Shown here one piece after another: positions 45,055 through 54,547 of a DNA stretch of 64,000 bases. The DNA is taken from NCBI GenBank assembly GCA_003153575.1, contig PLZW01000023.1, forward strand, positions 50,060 through 114,059, read 5' to 3'. This DNA is from Acidimicrobiaceae bacterium (GTDB lineage Bacteria; Actinomycetota; Acidimicrobiia; Acidimicrobiales; RAAP-2). A program made the position numbers and the translations under genes. Positions within the stretch are counted from its first letter, which is position 1. Every line of letters starts with the position of its first letter. Under the pieces are notes generated by a model. The model saw only the letters and a list, made by a program, of their open reading frames with translations. It ran no database searches and was not told the DNA's origin.

Positions 45055-45720
45055 TCAGGCCAGCTCGCGCCAGCCGTGGTCGGCCAGTTCGGCCATGATG
45101 GCGATCCACTGACGTTCTCGTGACCGGAACACCGGCCCCGCCCGGCCCACCACCAGGACCACGCCGGCCCGCACCATCTCGGCGGCGGCCACCCCCGGGC
45201 TCTGGTCGATGCTCCCGGCACCCGTCTCATGGGCCCCTACCGGGGACGACAGCGGCGTCACCGCCCACAGCGCCATGGCCCGCAGCTCGTCGTCGGGCGG
45301 GGCGTCGCCGTGGCTGGAGGTCACCCGGGTGGTGTCGGCGTCGACGATGGCGGCGAACTCGGCCGCCAGACTGCGGCGCACCCGGTCGGCCAAGTGGTCG
45401 AGCAGAGCCTCCGGCGACACTTGGACGAACAGCTCGGTGGCGATGTCGAGCAGTTCGGCGTGCCGGTCGGGCAGCGGCCCGTCGACGGCCCGGAGGGCCT
45501 CGATGGACACCCCGTCCACTTCGAGGATCTCATCGCGCAGGAGGTCGAGGAGGTGGTCGCCGGCCAGGCCGACCCCGAGCTCGTCGACCACGGCGCCGTT
45601 GTCCCGCTGGAGGATATCGATCGACACCACGTCCCCGCCCACCGAGCCGATCCGACTGGCAACGGCGCCGAGCGCACCGGGGCGGTCGGGCAACTGGACG
45701 CGGATCAGATAGTTGGGCAC
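45055..45720 (-). CDS. ACT-domain protein
   Basis: A 221-residue protein with an N-terminal ACT domain (YLIRVQLPDRPGALGAVASRIGSVGGDVVSIDIL), the usual amino-acid-binding regulatory module, followed by a C-terminal part that resembles a GAF/sensor domain (LRAMALWAVTPLSS ... GVVLVVGRAGPVFRSRERQWIAIMAELA). A conserved actinobacterial architecture of unknown ligand. Probably a cytoplasmic metabolic sensor. Confidence 0.75.
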   Translation of the reverse strand: MPNYLIRVQLPDRPGALGAVASRIGSVGGDVVSIDILQRDNGAVVDELGVGLAGDHLLDLLRDEILEVDGVSIEALRAVDGPLPDRHAELLDIATELFVQVSPEALLDHLADRVRRSLAAEFAAIVDADTTRVTSSHGDAPPDDELRAMALWAVTPLSSPVGAHETGAGSIDQSPGVAAAEMVRAGVVLVVGRAGPVFRSRERQWIAIMAELADHGWRELA

Positions 45721-45765
45721 GGCGTCAGGGTAGAGCGGGAATGTGTCGGCACGGTTTCGTCCCGG

Positions 45766-46539
45766 TTACGAATTCGGCGCCGCCACGGAGGCCACGCCAC
45801 CGTCCCCCGGGGCCTTCTTCTTGCGACTGGCGTACTCGTCCACGTATTCCTGACCGGACAGGGCGGCGATGGACGCCATCAAGGCGTCGGTCAGGGCCCG
45901 CAACTCCTGCTGGTCGGGGTCGCCCCGGGTCGGCCCGCCGTGGGCCCCCTCCGGAACGGGTGACCCGGTGGCGAACTGTTCGCCGTCGACCTCGTAGGCG
46001 ACGGGGGGACCGAAGCGGACGGTCACCGAGTGGAATGGGCGCATGACCATGCTCCCGGGGGGTTGCACCTTGCGGGTGCCGACCAGGCCCACGGGGATGA
46101 CCGGGACCCCGCACCCCACGCTGAGGCGGGCCACGCCGGTCTTGCCCTTGTGGAGGCGGGTGTCCGGTGCCCGGGTGCCCTCGGGGTAGATGGCGAGCAC
46201 CCCGCCCGACCCGAGGACCGCGGTGGCGGTGTCGAGCGCCCGCTGCGAGGCGTCGCCGCCGCTCCGATTCATGGGAATCTGGCCGGCGGCCCGGAAGAAC
46301 CACGCCGTCTTCCAGCTGTCGAAGTACTCGGCCTTGGCCACATAGGTGACCTTGCGCCGGATCACCAGGGGCAGGAAGAACGAATCGCAGAACGACTGGT
46401 GGTTGGCGGCCAGGATGACCGGCCCGTCGGTGGGCACATGCTCGCGACCCTCGACCTTCACCCGCCACAGGAGGTACAGGAACGGGGTGATGATCCCCTT
46501 CATGATCCAGTAGGCCACGAGGCAACGGTATCCGTGCAT
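45766..46539 (-). CDS. 1-acyl-sn-glycerol-3-phosphate acyltransferase (PlsC family)
   Basis: A 257-residue acyltransferase of phospholipid synthesis. Motif I NHQSFCD (NHxxxxD), motif III IYPEGTRAPD and motif IV VPVIPVGLVG are present. A hydrophobic N-terminal segment (IITPFLYLLW) may anchor it to the membrane. Start at ATG 46539 is preferred because the longer open frame would overlap the divergent decarboxylase-like gene. Confidence 0.88.
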   Translation of the reverse strand: MHGYRCLVAYWIMKGIITPFLYLLWRVKVEGREHVPTDGPVILAANHQSFCDSFFLPLVIRRKVTYVAKAEYFDSWKTAWFFRAAGQIPMNRSGGDASQRALDTATAVLGSGGVLAIYPEGTRAPDTRLHKGKTGVARLSVGCGVPVIPVGLVGTRKVQPPGSMVMRPFHSVTVRFGPPVAYEVDGEQFATGSPVPEGAHGGPTRGDPDQQELRALTDALMASIAALSGQEYVDEYASRKKKAPGDGGVASVAAPNS

Positions 46540-46555
46540 GTGCTGTACTGCACTG

Positions 46556-47371
46556 ATGACCGCGGCGACCGCCTCCACCCCCGTCGGTGCCACCCCTGGC
46601 ACCCTCGGTGACCAGGGACCCTGGGAGGTCATGGGGCGGACCATCGGGCTCCCCGTCGAGGTCCGGGCGGCCGCCCAGTGGGGGGTGCAGTATCTGGTGC
46701 CGGCCGCCGCCGCCCAGCGGATCGTCGCCCCGACCGGACTCGATGTGACCGGCCCGCTGCCCGGTCGGGCCCTGGTGGCCCTGGCCGTCTGCCGCTACGA
46801 CGACACCGACCTCGACAGCTACCACGAGGTGGCCGTGAGCTTCGTGGTCCGGCCCCACGACGCCGCCCCGGACCCGTCCGCCCTCGACCGGCTGCGGGAG
46901 TTCGGGTCGGGCGCCATCGGTGCCTACATCCACCGGCTGCCCGTCGACCAGGAATTCACCTGTGCCGCCGGACGCGACATCTGGGGTTACCCCAAGTGGA
47001 TCACCACGATCGACATCGACGAGCCCGAGCTGGGCGACCGCCGCTCCGGGTCGGGGACCACCGTCCGCCTGGTCGATGACGGCACGCATGTGCTGACCCT
47101 GACGCTGGCCGGCGGCGGTCCGGTGAAGCTGCCGTCCCAGGCGCCGCCCAGCTACTCCTTCCGTGACGGCGTGCTGCGGCGCACCCCGTGGGAGATGTCG
47201 GCCGAAGGGGTGGCGGGGCGTCCCGGTGGTGCGACCCTGGTCCTGGGCGACCACCCGATGGCCGACGAGCTCCGTTCGCTCGGTCTGCCCAAGCGGGCGC
47301 TGTTCTCCTCGTCGGCGGCCCGCATGCGGGCCGCGTTCGGACCGGCCGAGGTGGTGGTGGCCCGCCGCTAG
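46556..47371 (+). CDS. Acetoacetate decarboxylase-family protein
   Basis: A 271-residue ADC-fold protein: [14 protein letters not shown] near the start, [10 protein letters not shown], and [17 protein letters not shown], the ADC motif in which the lysine of YPKW corresponds to a conserved active-site-region residue. Members act as decarboxylases or hydratase-aldolases; the substrate is not predictable. ATG 46556 leaves 16 bases to the divergent acyltransferase start. Convergent with the aminotransferase gene (4-base overlap). Confidence 0.75.
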   Translation: MTAATASTPVGATPGTLGDQGPWEVMGRTIGLPVEVRAAAQWGVQYLVPAAAAQRIVAPTGLDVTGPLPGRALVALAVCRYDDTDLDSYHEVAVSFVVRPHDAAPDPSALDRLREFGSGAIGAYIHRLPVDQEFTCAAGRDIWGYPKWITTIDIDEPELGDRRSGSGTTVRLVDDGTHVLTLTLAGGGPVKLPSQAPPSYSFRDGVLRRTPWEMSAEGVAGRPGGATLVLGDHPMADELRSLGLPKRALFSSSAARMRAAFGPAEVVVARR

Positions 47372-48576
47372 GCGAGGCGGGTCAGGGCCTTGCGCAGGCT
47401 GCGCACGCCCTGGCCGATGCGCTGCTCGTTCTCGATGAGGGCGAAGCGCACGTGGCCGTCGCCGCCCGGACCGAAGCCCACGCCCGGCGAGGTGGCCACG
47501 TCGGCTTCGTTGACCAGGAACTTGGCGAACTCGAGCGATCCCATCTCCTGGTACGGCTCGGGGATCGGGGCCCACACGAACATCGTCCCCCGGGGCGGGG
47601 TGACCTCCCACCCGATGCGCTTGAGCCCGTCGCACAGGGCGTCCCGGCGCGACTGGTAGATGTCGTTGATCACCTTCGGGTAGTCGGGCACCTCGTTCAT
47701 GGCCACGATGGCGGCGATCTGGATCGGCTGGAACGTGCCGTAGTCGAGGTAGCTCTTGAGCTTGGTCAGGGCCTGGACGATCTCGGGATTGCCCACCAGG
47801 AACCCGACCCGCCACCCGGCCATCGAGAACGACTTCGTCATGGTGTACAGCTCGACGGCGACGTCCTTGGCCCCCGGCACCTGGAGGATGGAGGGCGGCG
47901 TGTACCCGTCGAAGGCGATGTCGGCGTAGGCGAAGTCGTGGACGAGCACGATCTCGTGCTCCTTGGCGAACTCCACGATGCGGGTCATCCAGGCCAAGTC
48001 CACGCACTCGGTGGTCGGGTTGTGGGGGAAGGACAGGACCACGACCCGCGGCTTGGGCCACGCCGACTCCCACGCCTCCATCAGGTTGTCGAAGAAGGCC
48101 GCGCCGCCTTCCGCGCTGTTCACGCCCTCACCACTCGGGGTGTCGAGGCGGATGTGGCGGATATCGGCTCCGGCGAACAGCGGCGCGTAGATGTGGATCG
48201 GGTACGACGGCGACGGCACCAGGGCGGTGTCCCCCGGCCCGACCAGCACCCACATCACGTGGGACAGGCCCTCCTTGGCGCCGATGGTGGTGACCACCTC
48301 GGTCTCGGGGTCGAGCTCGACGTCGAACTTGCGCTGGTAGAGGGCGCAGATGGCCTGGCGGATCTTCGGGATGCCCCGGCTGGCCGAGTAGCGGTGGTTG
48401 CGCGGGTTGCGGGCGGCCTCGGCCAGCTTCTCCACGGCGACGTCGGGCGAGGGGAGGTCGGGGTTGCCGAACCCCATGTCGATCACGTCGCGCCCGTCGT
48501 GGCGGGCTCCTGCCTTCAGGTCGTTGATGGTGGCGAAGACGTACGGCGGCAGCCCGTTGATCCGGCGGAAGTCCAT
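47368..48576 (-). CDS. Pyridoxal-phosphate aminotransferase, class I/II (AlaC-like)
   Basis: A 402-residue PLP enzyme. [26 protein letters not shown], the PLP-region [28 protein letters not shown] and the lysine motif [15 protein letters not shown] are all present. Closest by pattern to glutamate-pyruvate aminotransferase AlaC and LL-diaminopimelate aminotransferase-like proteins. Role in alanine synthesis is an inference. Confidence 0.85.
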   Translation of the reverse strand: MDFRRINGLPPYVFATINDLKAGARHDGRDVIDMGFGNPDLPSPDVAVEKLAEAARNPRNHRYSASRGIPKIRQAICALYQRKFDVELDPETEVVTTIGAKEGLSHVMWVLVGPGDTALVPSPSYPIHIYAPLFAGADIRHIRLDTPSGEGVNSAEGGAAFFDNLMEAWESAWPKPRVVVLSFPHNPTTECVDLAWMTRIVEFAKEHEIVLVHDFAYADIAFDGYTPPSILQVPGAKDVAVELYTMTKSFSMAGWRVGFLVGNPEIVQALTKLKSYLDYGTFQPIQIAAIVAMNEVPDYPKVINDIYQSRRDALCDGLKRIGWEVTPPRGTMFVWAPIPEPYQEMGSLEFAKFLVNEADVATSPGVGFGPGGDGHVRFALIENEQRIGQGVRSLRKALTRLA

Positions 48577-48664
48577 GCCCCACGTTACCGCCGGGGCCCA
48601 CGCGCCCCGGACAAGGACCGACCGCCGCGTCGCCGCCCCCTCACCGAGCGGACGGACGCGGCCC

Positions 48665-49357
48665 CTACCGGACGGTAGCTGCGGCCTCGGCGACGACCTC
48701 GAGCGACTCGGGCCAGGCGCAGACGGCCCAGGTGGCCCCGGCGGCGGCGACCGCGGCCAAGGTGGCCGCCGCCTCGGCCGGCGAGTCGCCGACCGGTCCG
48801 CCCCAGGTCACCTCGACCCCCTGGGCCACCAGGGGTGCCACCGCGTCGGCGCCGACCTGCCACACGTTGACGGCGGCGCCGGCGGCCCGGGCCAGGGCCA
48901 CCGTCTCGGGGCGACCGCCCCCGACCCACACCGGGATCCCGAACCCGGCGACGGCCGTGGCCACCGCGGCCAGCCGCTCCCGGCGGGCGGCGGCCGGCTC
49001 GAAGGGGAGCCCGTAGGCCTCGTTCTCCTCCTGGCTGAGCTTGTCGCCGGTGCCGATGCCGGCGATGAGTCGACCGCCGCTGAGTGCGTCGATGCCGCAG
49101 GCGACGTCGATGAGGACGTCATCGGGAACCAGGCCGATCCGGGCCACCAACGTCCCCAGGTGGATGGTCGAGGTCGACGCGGCCAGGGCACCCAGCAGCG
49201 GACCCGAGGACAGGGCGGGGCGCCCGGGTTGGCCCATCGGCCACAGGTGGTCGAAGACGAAGACGCCGTCGATACCGAGGGCCTCGGCCTCGCGGGCGGC
49301 CTCGAGGGCGGTGTCCGCCTCGTCGCGGAACTGGGGGAGGGTGACGCCGACCTTCAC
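48665..49357 (-). CDS. Luciferase-like monooxygenase, probably F420-dependent
   Basis: A 230-residue TIM-barrel oxidoreductase: [54 protein letters not shown] and [15 protein letters not shown]. These are family marks of LLM class flavin/F420 enzymes; the protein is shorter than the usual 280-340 residues. Seven bases downstream of the SRPBCC gene, so in the same operon. Confidence 0.8.
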   Translation of the reverse strand: MKVGVTLPQFRDEADTALEAAREAEALGIDGVFVFDHLWPMGQPGRPALSSGPLLGALAASTSTIHLGTLVARIGLVPDDVLIDVACGIDALSGGRLIAGIGTGDKLSQEENEAYGLPFEPAAARRERLAAVATAVAGFGIPVWVGGGRPETVALARAAGAAVNVWQVGADAVAPLVAQGVEVTWGGPVGDSPAEAAATLAAVAAAGATWAVCAWPESLEVVAEAAATVR

Positions 49358-49364
49358 CGGCCGG

Positions 49365-49808
49365 TCACGCCGCCGACTCGACCCTGGCCTTCAGGTCGCG
49401 CAGGGCGATCGACATGATGCGGCTCTGGGCCCGCATCTTGATGAACCCGGGCAGCGGCACCTTCATCTCCACCTCGAGGTGGTACGTGACCTCGGTCCCC
49501 CCGTCCGAGGTGGCCTCGAAGACGTAGCAACCGTCGAGCTTGGAGGTGATGTCGCCCTCGGTCTGGACCCAGGCCAACACCTTGGGGGCCTCGGCGTAGT
49601 CGTAGGCCAGGGTGTAGCTGGTGCTCCTACCGAAGGCGGCGGCCCGGAAGGTGACCACGCTCGGACGGCCCTCGGCGTCGCGCTCGTCGATCGTGACCTC
49701 CTTGATGTCGGCGGCCCACGACGGATAGGTGGCGAGGTCGGCGCTGATCTCGAAACAGCGCGCCGGATCGGCCGACACGACCATCCTCTCAGTGGCTTGT
49801 TCCGCCAC
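49365..49808 (-). CDS. SRPBCC-family (polyketide cyclase/START-like) protein
   Basis: A 147-residue lipid-pocket protein typical of actinobacteria: ERMVVSADPARCFEISADLATYPSWAADIKEVTID, then YVFEATSDGGTEVTYHLEVEMKVPLPGFIKMRAQ. Function unknown in detail; often linked to mycolic/polyketide or mannolipid genes. Lies 44 bases after the mannosyltransferase gene and seven before the luciferase-like gene. Confidence 0.85.
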   Translation of the reverse strand: MAEQATERMVVSADPARCFEISADLATYPSWAADIKEVTIDERDAEGRPSVVTFRAAAFGRSTSYTLAYDYAEAPKVLAWVQTEGDITSKLDGCYVFEATSDGGTEVTYHLEVEMKVPLPGFIKMRAQSRIMSIALRDLKARVESAA

Positions 49809-49852
49809 GATCGGCCCTCCTCCTCGAATCGTCGGCTGGAGCCGGCATGGCG

Positions 49853-50995
49853 TCAGCCTCCCTCGTCGCCGAGGGACCCCGCCAGCCTAGGGGCGAGTAC
49901 GTCATAGTCGAAGGATGCCTCGGCCCGAAGGCGTCCTGCTCGACCCATCCGGGCCCGCAGCCCGGGGTCGGCCAGCAGGTCCCCGATGGCCCGGGCGACA
50001 TCCCCCGCCTCGGTCGGACGCCGCACGAGGACGCCGGTCACCCCATCGACCACCGCTTCGGCCGCGCCGCCCGACGCCCCCGCCACCTGGGCGACGCCGG
50101 CGGCGGCCGCCTCCAGGAACACGATCCCGAACCCTTCCTGCTCGAGGCCCAGCCAACGGTTGCGGCACAGCATGGCGAAGACGTCGGCCGCCCCCACCAG
50201 GCGCGGCAGGTCCTCGTCGGACACCTCGCCGAGGAGACGCGTCGGGGCCCCGGATTCGGCGATCCGGCCGGCCAGCCGCTCGGCATCACGGCCGCGCCCG
50301 GCGATGGCCACGGTGATGTCCGGGAACCGGCAGGCCAGCGAGACCGAGGCGTCGATCAGGACGTCCATCCCCTTGCGGGGCACGAGACGACTCACACTGA
50401 CCACCAGAGGTCCAGCCGTCGGCAGGCCCAAGTCGGCCCGGGCCCGGGAGCGCCCGATGTCGTCGAGCGGCGTGAACCGCTCGAGGTCGACCCCGGGCGG
50501 GACCTCGACGACCGGGGGCATGCCGCGCCCGCGCGCGGCCCGACGGGCTTCGGCCGCCGGATAGCCCCCGGCCGAAATGACCAGGGAGGCGTCGCGGATC
50601 ACGTGGGCCAGCAGCGACCGGCTGGCCGGGAGCCGGCCGGGGACGGTCACCTCCGCGCCGTGCAACAGCACGGCGTAGGGGATCCCGAGAAGGGGGCCGA
50701 GCAGGCCGAGCGGGAAGGCGGGGTCGAGCACGACCAGGCCGGCGCCGGCCCGGTCGGCCGCGGCGCGGATCGTGCGGATGAGGCCCGGCGTCGGGGCCAG
50801 CACCCGCGACGTCACCCGCTCGATGCGGATGCCCCGCTCCGCCTGCTCGGCGTCGAAGCGCGCCGCATCGGGATGGGAGGCGGCGGTGAGCACCGCGTAG
50901 GTGGCGGGATCGAGGCGGCGCCAGAGCTCCCACAGGTAGGCCTGGATGCCTCCCACTTTCGGAGGGAAGTCGTTGGTGACCAGGAGGTGGGTCAT
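49853..50995 (-). CDS. GT4 glycosyltransferase, PimB-like mannosyltransferase
   Basis: A 380-residue GT-B enzyme. HLLVTNDFPPKVGGIQAYLWELW at the N-terminus is characteristic of PimB/PimB'-type enzymes, and the C-terminal domain has VSRLVPRKGMDVLI, GRGRDAERL and the EQEGFGIVFLEAAAAGV nucleotide-sugar motif. Likely mannosylates phosphatidylinositol mannoside or a related glycolipid at the inner membrane face. Its ATG overlaps the queG stop (50992-50995). Confidence 0.82.
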   Translation of the reverse strand: MTHLLVTNDFPPKVGGIQAYLWELWRRLDPATYAVLTAASHPDAARFDAEQAERGIRIERVTSRVLAPTPGLIRTIRAAADRAGAGLVVLDPAFPLGLLGPLLGIPYAVLLHGAEVTVPGRLPASRSLLAHVIRDASLVISAGGYPAAEARRAARGRGMPPVVEVPPGVDLERFTPLDDIGRSRARADLGLPTAGPLVVSVSRLVPRKGMDVLIDASVSLACRFPDITVAIAGRGRDAERLAGRIAESGAPTRLLGEVSDEDLPRLVGAADVFAMLCRNRWLGLEQEGFGIVFLEAAAAGVAQVAGASGGAAEAVVDGVTGVLVRRPTEAGDVARAIGDLLADPGLRARMGRAGRLRAEASFDYDVLAPRLAGSLGDEGG

Positions 50996-52128
50996 CCGCC
51001 GCATCCGCCGTCGCTGCCATGGCGCACCAGGAGGTCGGTCCGGCCGAGGCGGGTGGCGGCCCACCGCGCGTGTTCGGCCAGCAGTTCGTCGTCCCCCTCG
51101 ATGTGGCGGGCGAGTGCCTCGGCCGTCGCCGGGTCGGCACCGTCTCCCACGTTGCCGAGCGCCACCAGGGCGTTGCGCCGCAGGTGCCGGGGGTCGCGTC
51201 CGGCGATGTACCACCGGCCGTGCGCGTCGATCAGGGCCTCGTCGGTGGCCGCCAGCATGGCCACGAGGTCGACGGTGGCGACGGTGTCGGCCTCGGCCGG
51301 GAGCTGCGGGGTCCGCCGGTCGGCGGCGAGGTTCACCGGGCACACCTGTTGACAGTCGTCGCAGCCGTAGATGCGGTCGCCGAGCGCCTCGCGGAACTCC
51401 ACCGGGAAGGTGCCCGGAGCCTGCACCAGCCAGGCCAGGCAACGCCGTGCGTCGAGGACGCCGTCGGCCACCAGTGCGCCGGTCGGGCAGGCCGTCCGAC
51501 AGCGGTGGCAGGTGCCGCACCCCTCGGCCGGGGCCGAGGCGCCGATCGGCGACGAGGGGTCGAGGGGGGCGTCGGTCACCACCGAGCCGAGCACGAACCA
51601 CGAACCGAGGCCGGGCAGGAGCAGCAGCGAGTTGCGCCCGAACCAGCCCAGACCGGCCCGCTGGGCCGCCGCCCGGTCGACCAGGGCGTTGTCGTCGGCC
51701 ACCACCCGGGCCCGCCAGCCCTCGGCCACCAGGTGGTCGGCGATCCCGCCCAGGGCGGTCCGCAGCGTGGCGTAGTGGTCCCGCCGGGCATAGCGGGCAA
51801 CGGTCCCCTGGGGGCGGCCGGCGGGTGGGTCGTCCGGGTCCTGGCGCCGGTAGCCGAGGGCGCCCACCACCAGTGACCGGGCACCGGACAGGGTCCGTCC
51901 CGGATCGGTGGAACGGGCGGGATTGCGGTAGGTGAACTGCATGTCGGCGCTGAGGCCACGGCTGCGGCGGGACTCGAGATCCACACGGGTGGCGTGGAAC
52001 ACCTCGGCACCCGTGATCCCCACCGCGGCGAGGCCGGCGGCGGCACCGAGCGCGGTCACGTCGCGTCCGAGGCGGGCGCGTATCTCGGCGGTCAGGGCCG
52101 GTGAGGCGGTCACCGCGGGACTGGGCAC
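50992..52128 (-). CDS. queG: Epoxyqueuosine reductase QueG
   Basis: A 378-residue cobalamin/iron-sulfur enzyme for the last step of queuosine tRNA modification. Two 4Fe-4S motifs are clear: CGTCHRCRTACPTGA and YGCDDCQQVCPVN; the C-terminus has a HEAT-like repeat (LRRNALVALGNVG). The start is taken at GTG 52128 since the family begins shortly before LTAEIRARL; the frame is open much further upstream. Coupled to the mannosyltransferase by ATGA. Confidence 0.9.
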   Translation of the reverse strand: MPSPAVTASPALTAEIRARLGRDVTALGAAAGLAAVGITGAEVFHATRVDLESRRSRGLSADMQFTYRNPARSTDPGRTLSGARSLVVGALGYRRQDPDDPPAGRPQGTVARYARRDHYATLRTALGGIADHLVAEGWRARVVADDNALVDRAAAQRAGLGWFGRNSLLLLPGLGSWFVLGSVVTDAPLDPSSPIGASAPAEGCGTCHRCRTACPTGALVADGVLDARRCLAWLVQAPGTFPVEFREALGDRIYGCDDCQQVCPVNLAADRRTPQLPAEADTVATVDLVAMLAATDEALIDAHGRWYIAGRDPRHLRRNALVALGNVGDGADPATAEALARHIEGDDELLAEHARWAATRLGRTDLLVRHGSDGGCGG

Positions 52129-52175
52129 GCCCCATGGTCGCACGGCAGGACGCGCCGGTCGGCGCCAGGCGCGCC

Positions 52176-52490
52176 CTACTGGCCGCTGGCCCGGGCCTGG
52201 TGGCGGACCTGGGGCACTAGGCCGGCCTGGCCGAGCAGCCGGACGGCCCGCGCCTCGTCGGCATCCACCACCAGCGCATCCTCGGGCGCACGGCCGACGA
52301 TGAAGGAGACCACGCAGTCGTCGCACACCGGGGTCCCACGATGGGTGCAGTCGGCGCAGTCGATGACGAAGGACCCGTCGTCGGATCCCACGGGTGATCG
52401 ACCCGTGCGCGGGAGAGGCAGGGGGACGACCACCCCGCCGGTCGTGGCGCCCGGCGTGGCCTGGCCATCGGTCAACGGGTCGTGCGTCAC
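52176..52490 (-). CDS. Conserved actinobacterial CxxC protein
   Basis: A 104-residue protein with CADCTHRGTPVCDDC, a compact zinc-binding or redox cluster, followed by VVSFIVGRAPEDALVVDADEARAVRLLGQAGLVP. The pattern is conserved in actinobacteria near queG or PIM genes. Function unknown. Upstream gene of the queG cluster, 47 bases before it. Confidence 0.65.
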   Translation of the reverse strand: MTHDPLTDGQATPGATTGGVVVPLPLPRTGRSPVGSDDGSFVIDCADCTHRGTPVCDDCVVSFIVGRAPEDALVVDADEARAVRLLGQAGLVPQVRHQARASGQ

Positions 52491-52539
52491 GGTGCTGCCT
52501 CCTGGGTGCGGTGGTCGTGTCGATCCCTCGGCCCGAATA

Positions 52540-52576
52540 CTCCCTCACGGGTGTGACGGTGCACCTCGTGAGGGAG
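52540..52576. promoter_or_regulatory. 10-bp dyad between the CxxC gene and the response regulator
   Basis: Perfect arms CTCCCTCACG (52540-52549) and CGTGAGGGAG (52567-52576) with 17 bases between. It lies in the 264-base divergent intergenic region and could be an operator or a 5' hairpin. Confidence 0.4.
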
Positions 52577-52754
52577 GTCTGACGACAAAACCGCATCGCC
52601 CAGGGGCCGGCAAACTCGACGCTCAAGGCCAGGCGCCACCCGCCGATACAGAAGGGGAAGACCTGACACCTGTGGGTGTCGGGGCCTCCGGTGGTGGGCG
52701 GGCGCGACCCGTCCACACCGAGCAGTCCGAGCCGCACAGCAAGGAGCACCAGAT

Positions 52755-53504
52755 ATGACCACCGCCGTGACCACCGACCAGGTAGCCGCGACCACGCGGG
52801 TCCTCATCATCGAGGGCGACCCGTCGATCGCCGAGGCGGTCCGGCGCGTGGTGGTCAAGCAGAACGGCACCGGGGTGGTGGCCAACGACGGCCGCAACGG
52901 GCTCCGAAACTTCTTCGACGAGCGCCCCGACCTCGTCGTGCTCGACGTCAGCCTGCCCGAGATGAACGGCTGGGACGTCCTGGATCGCATCCGCGACTTG
53001 TCCGACGTGCCGGTCCTCGTCCTCACCGCCCACGACTTCGACCCCGAGCAGGTCGACGGACGGACCGACGGCGCCGACGACTACCTGACCAAGCCCTTCG
53101 GCGTCCTGGAGCTGGGCGAGCGCATCCAGGCCCTCCTCCGTCGCAGCCGGACCGCCGCCCCCGTGGTCGCCGCGCCGTCCGACGTCTATCGGGACGGCAA
53201 GATCGAAGTCGACTGGCCGGCCCGCGAGGTCCGGGTCGACGACGAGGTCGTCGGTCTCACCAAGCTCGAGTTCCTGCTCCTCCAGACCTTCGTGCGCCAC
53301 CCCGGGCAGGCTCTGTCCACCCAACAGCTACTCGAACAGGTGTGGAACGACCCGTTCGGGATCGGCCCGGAGCGGGTCAAGTTCACCGTCCTCCGCCTCC
53401 GCCGCAAGCTGGGCTGGCAGGACGAGTACAAGGACGTCCTCGAATCCATCCGGGGCTACGGGTACCGCTACACCCCCGTCGGTGCCCGGACGACGGCTCA
53501 GTAG
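52755..53504 (+). CDS. OmpR-family response regulator
   Basis: A 249-residue regulator. Receiver domain: VLIIEGDPSIAEAVR, phosphoacceptor in LVVLDVSLPEMNGWDVL (Asp), VLTAHDF and the KPFG lysine. One acidic-pocket residue is replaced (EGD instead of EDD/xDD). C-terminal winged helix: VGLTKLEFLLLQTFVRHPGQALSTQQLLEQVW ... LRRKLG. No histidine kinase gene is adjacent, so it is an orphan. Overlaps the convergent dehydrogenase gene by seven bases. Confidence 0.9.
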   Translation: MTTAVTTDQVAATTRVLIIEGDPSIAEAVRRVVVKQNGTGVVANDGRNGLRNFFDERPDLVVLDVSLPEMNGWDVLDRIRDLSDVPVLVLTAHDFDPEQVDGRTDGADDYLTKPFGVLELGERIQALLRRSRTAAPVVAAPSDVYRDGKIEVDWPAREVRVDDEVVGLTKLEFLLLQTFVRHPGQALSTQQLLEQVWNDPFGIGPERVKFTVLRLRRKLGWQDEYKDVLESIRGYGYRYTPVGARTTAQ

Positions 53505-54418
53505 CCGGCGGACGCGTCCACCAGACCCACCAGGGGCTCCCCTGCTACCAGGCGACGGACGTTGGTCCGGATGCGGTCCGCCAGCAGCGGGATCACCATC
53601 TCGATCGTGTCGGCCGTGTGCGGGGTCACGATGCAGTTCTCGAGGTCCCACAGCGGATGGCCGTCAGGCAGGGGTTCGGGGTCGGTGACGTCGAGCGCGG
53701 CGCCGGCTATCACCCCTGACGACAGTGCCGCGGTGAGCGCGTCGGTGTCGACGTGGCGGCCCCGGGCGACGTTGACCAACCAGGCCGATGTCGACATGGC
53801 CTCGAGCTCGGCCGCACCGATGATCCGCTCGGTGTCGGGCGTGAGGGCCAGGGCCAACACCACCACCAGCGCGCCGTCGAGTGCCTCGTGCAACCGGTCG
53901 ACCGACAGGGTGCGGGCCGCCCCCGGCACCGGATCGGCCCGACGGCGCACGACCGTCGCCTCGACCCGGAACGGGGCCAGCTGCTCGAGCAGCGAGGTGG
54001 CAATGCCGCCGCCGCCCACGATGGTCACCGGCTGATCGTAGAGACTGGTCCCGGCCGGGATCCCCCAGGACCGGGCCACCACCCGGGTCGGCAGGTGGCG
54101 CAGGCCGGCCAGGGCCAAGGCCAGGGCGTGCTCGGCGACCGGCTCGGCGTAGGCGCCCTTGGCGCAGGTCCAGATCCGCTCGTCGTCGAGCAGTCCCGCC
54201 TCGGCCACCCGCTCCACCCCGGCGAAGGGGAGCTGCACCCACCGGGCGTCGGGCACTTCGGCCAGCCAGCCGGTGAGGCCGGCCACGTCGCCCGGGTCGA
54301 GCCACACGAGGCTGTCGGGTCGGTCCCCGAGCTCGACCACCTGCCCCCCGCCCTCGCGCACGGCGTCGGTGGCGAAGGCAGACGGGAGGGGGCCGACGGC
54401 GACACGGGGCGGGGTCAT
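53498..54418 (-). CDS. D-isomer specific 2-hydroxyacid dehydrogenase
   Basis: A 306-residue NAD-dependent dehydrogenase. VTIVGGGGIATSLLEQL is the nucleotide-binding loop, VLALALTPDTERIIGAAELEAM and WLVNVARGRHVDTDALTAAL give the catalytic Arg region, ALDVTDPEPLPDGHPLW the Glu region and CIVTPHTADT the catalytic His. Substrate unknown. Start ATG 54418. Confidence 0.85.
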   Translation of the reverse strand: MTPPRVAVGPLPSAFATDAVREGGGQVVELGDRPDSLVWLDPGDVAGLTGWLAEVPDARWVQLPFAGVERVAEAGLLDDERIWTCAKGAYAEPVAEHALALALAGLRHLPTRVVARSWGIPAGTSLYDQPVTIVGGGGIATSLLEQLAPFRVEATVVRRRADPVPGAARTLSVDRLHEALDGALVVVLALALTPDTERIIGAAELEAMSTSAWLVNVARGRHVDTDALTAALSSGVIAGAALDVTDPEPLPDGHPLWDLENCIVTPHTADTIEMVIPLLADRIRTNVRRLVAGEPLVGLVDASAGY

Positions 54419-54547
54419 GGGCGCACCTTAGCGAAGGGCCGGCGAGGGCGATCTGGGTGCGGGCGACCACGCCGATGCCGCCCCCACGGCGTCGCGTCCG
54501 CAGGGGTTTGCTTAGATGGAGGGCCACACCGGTCCCAGGGGGAAGCC

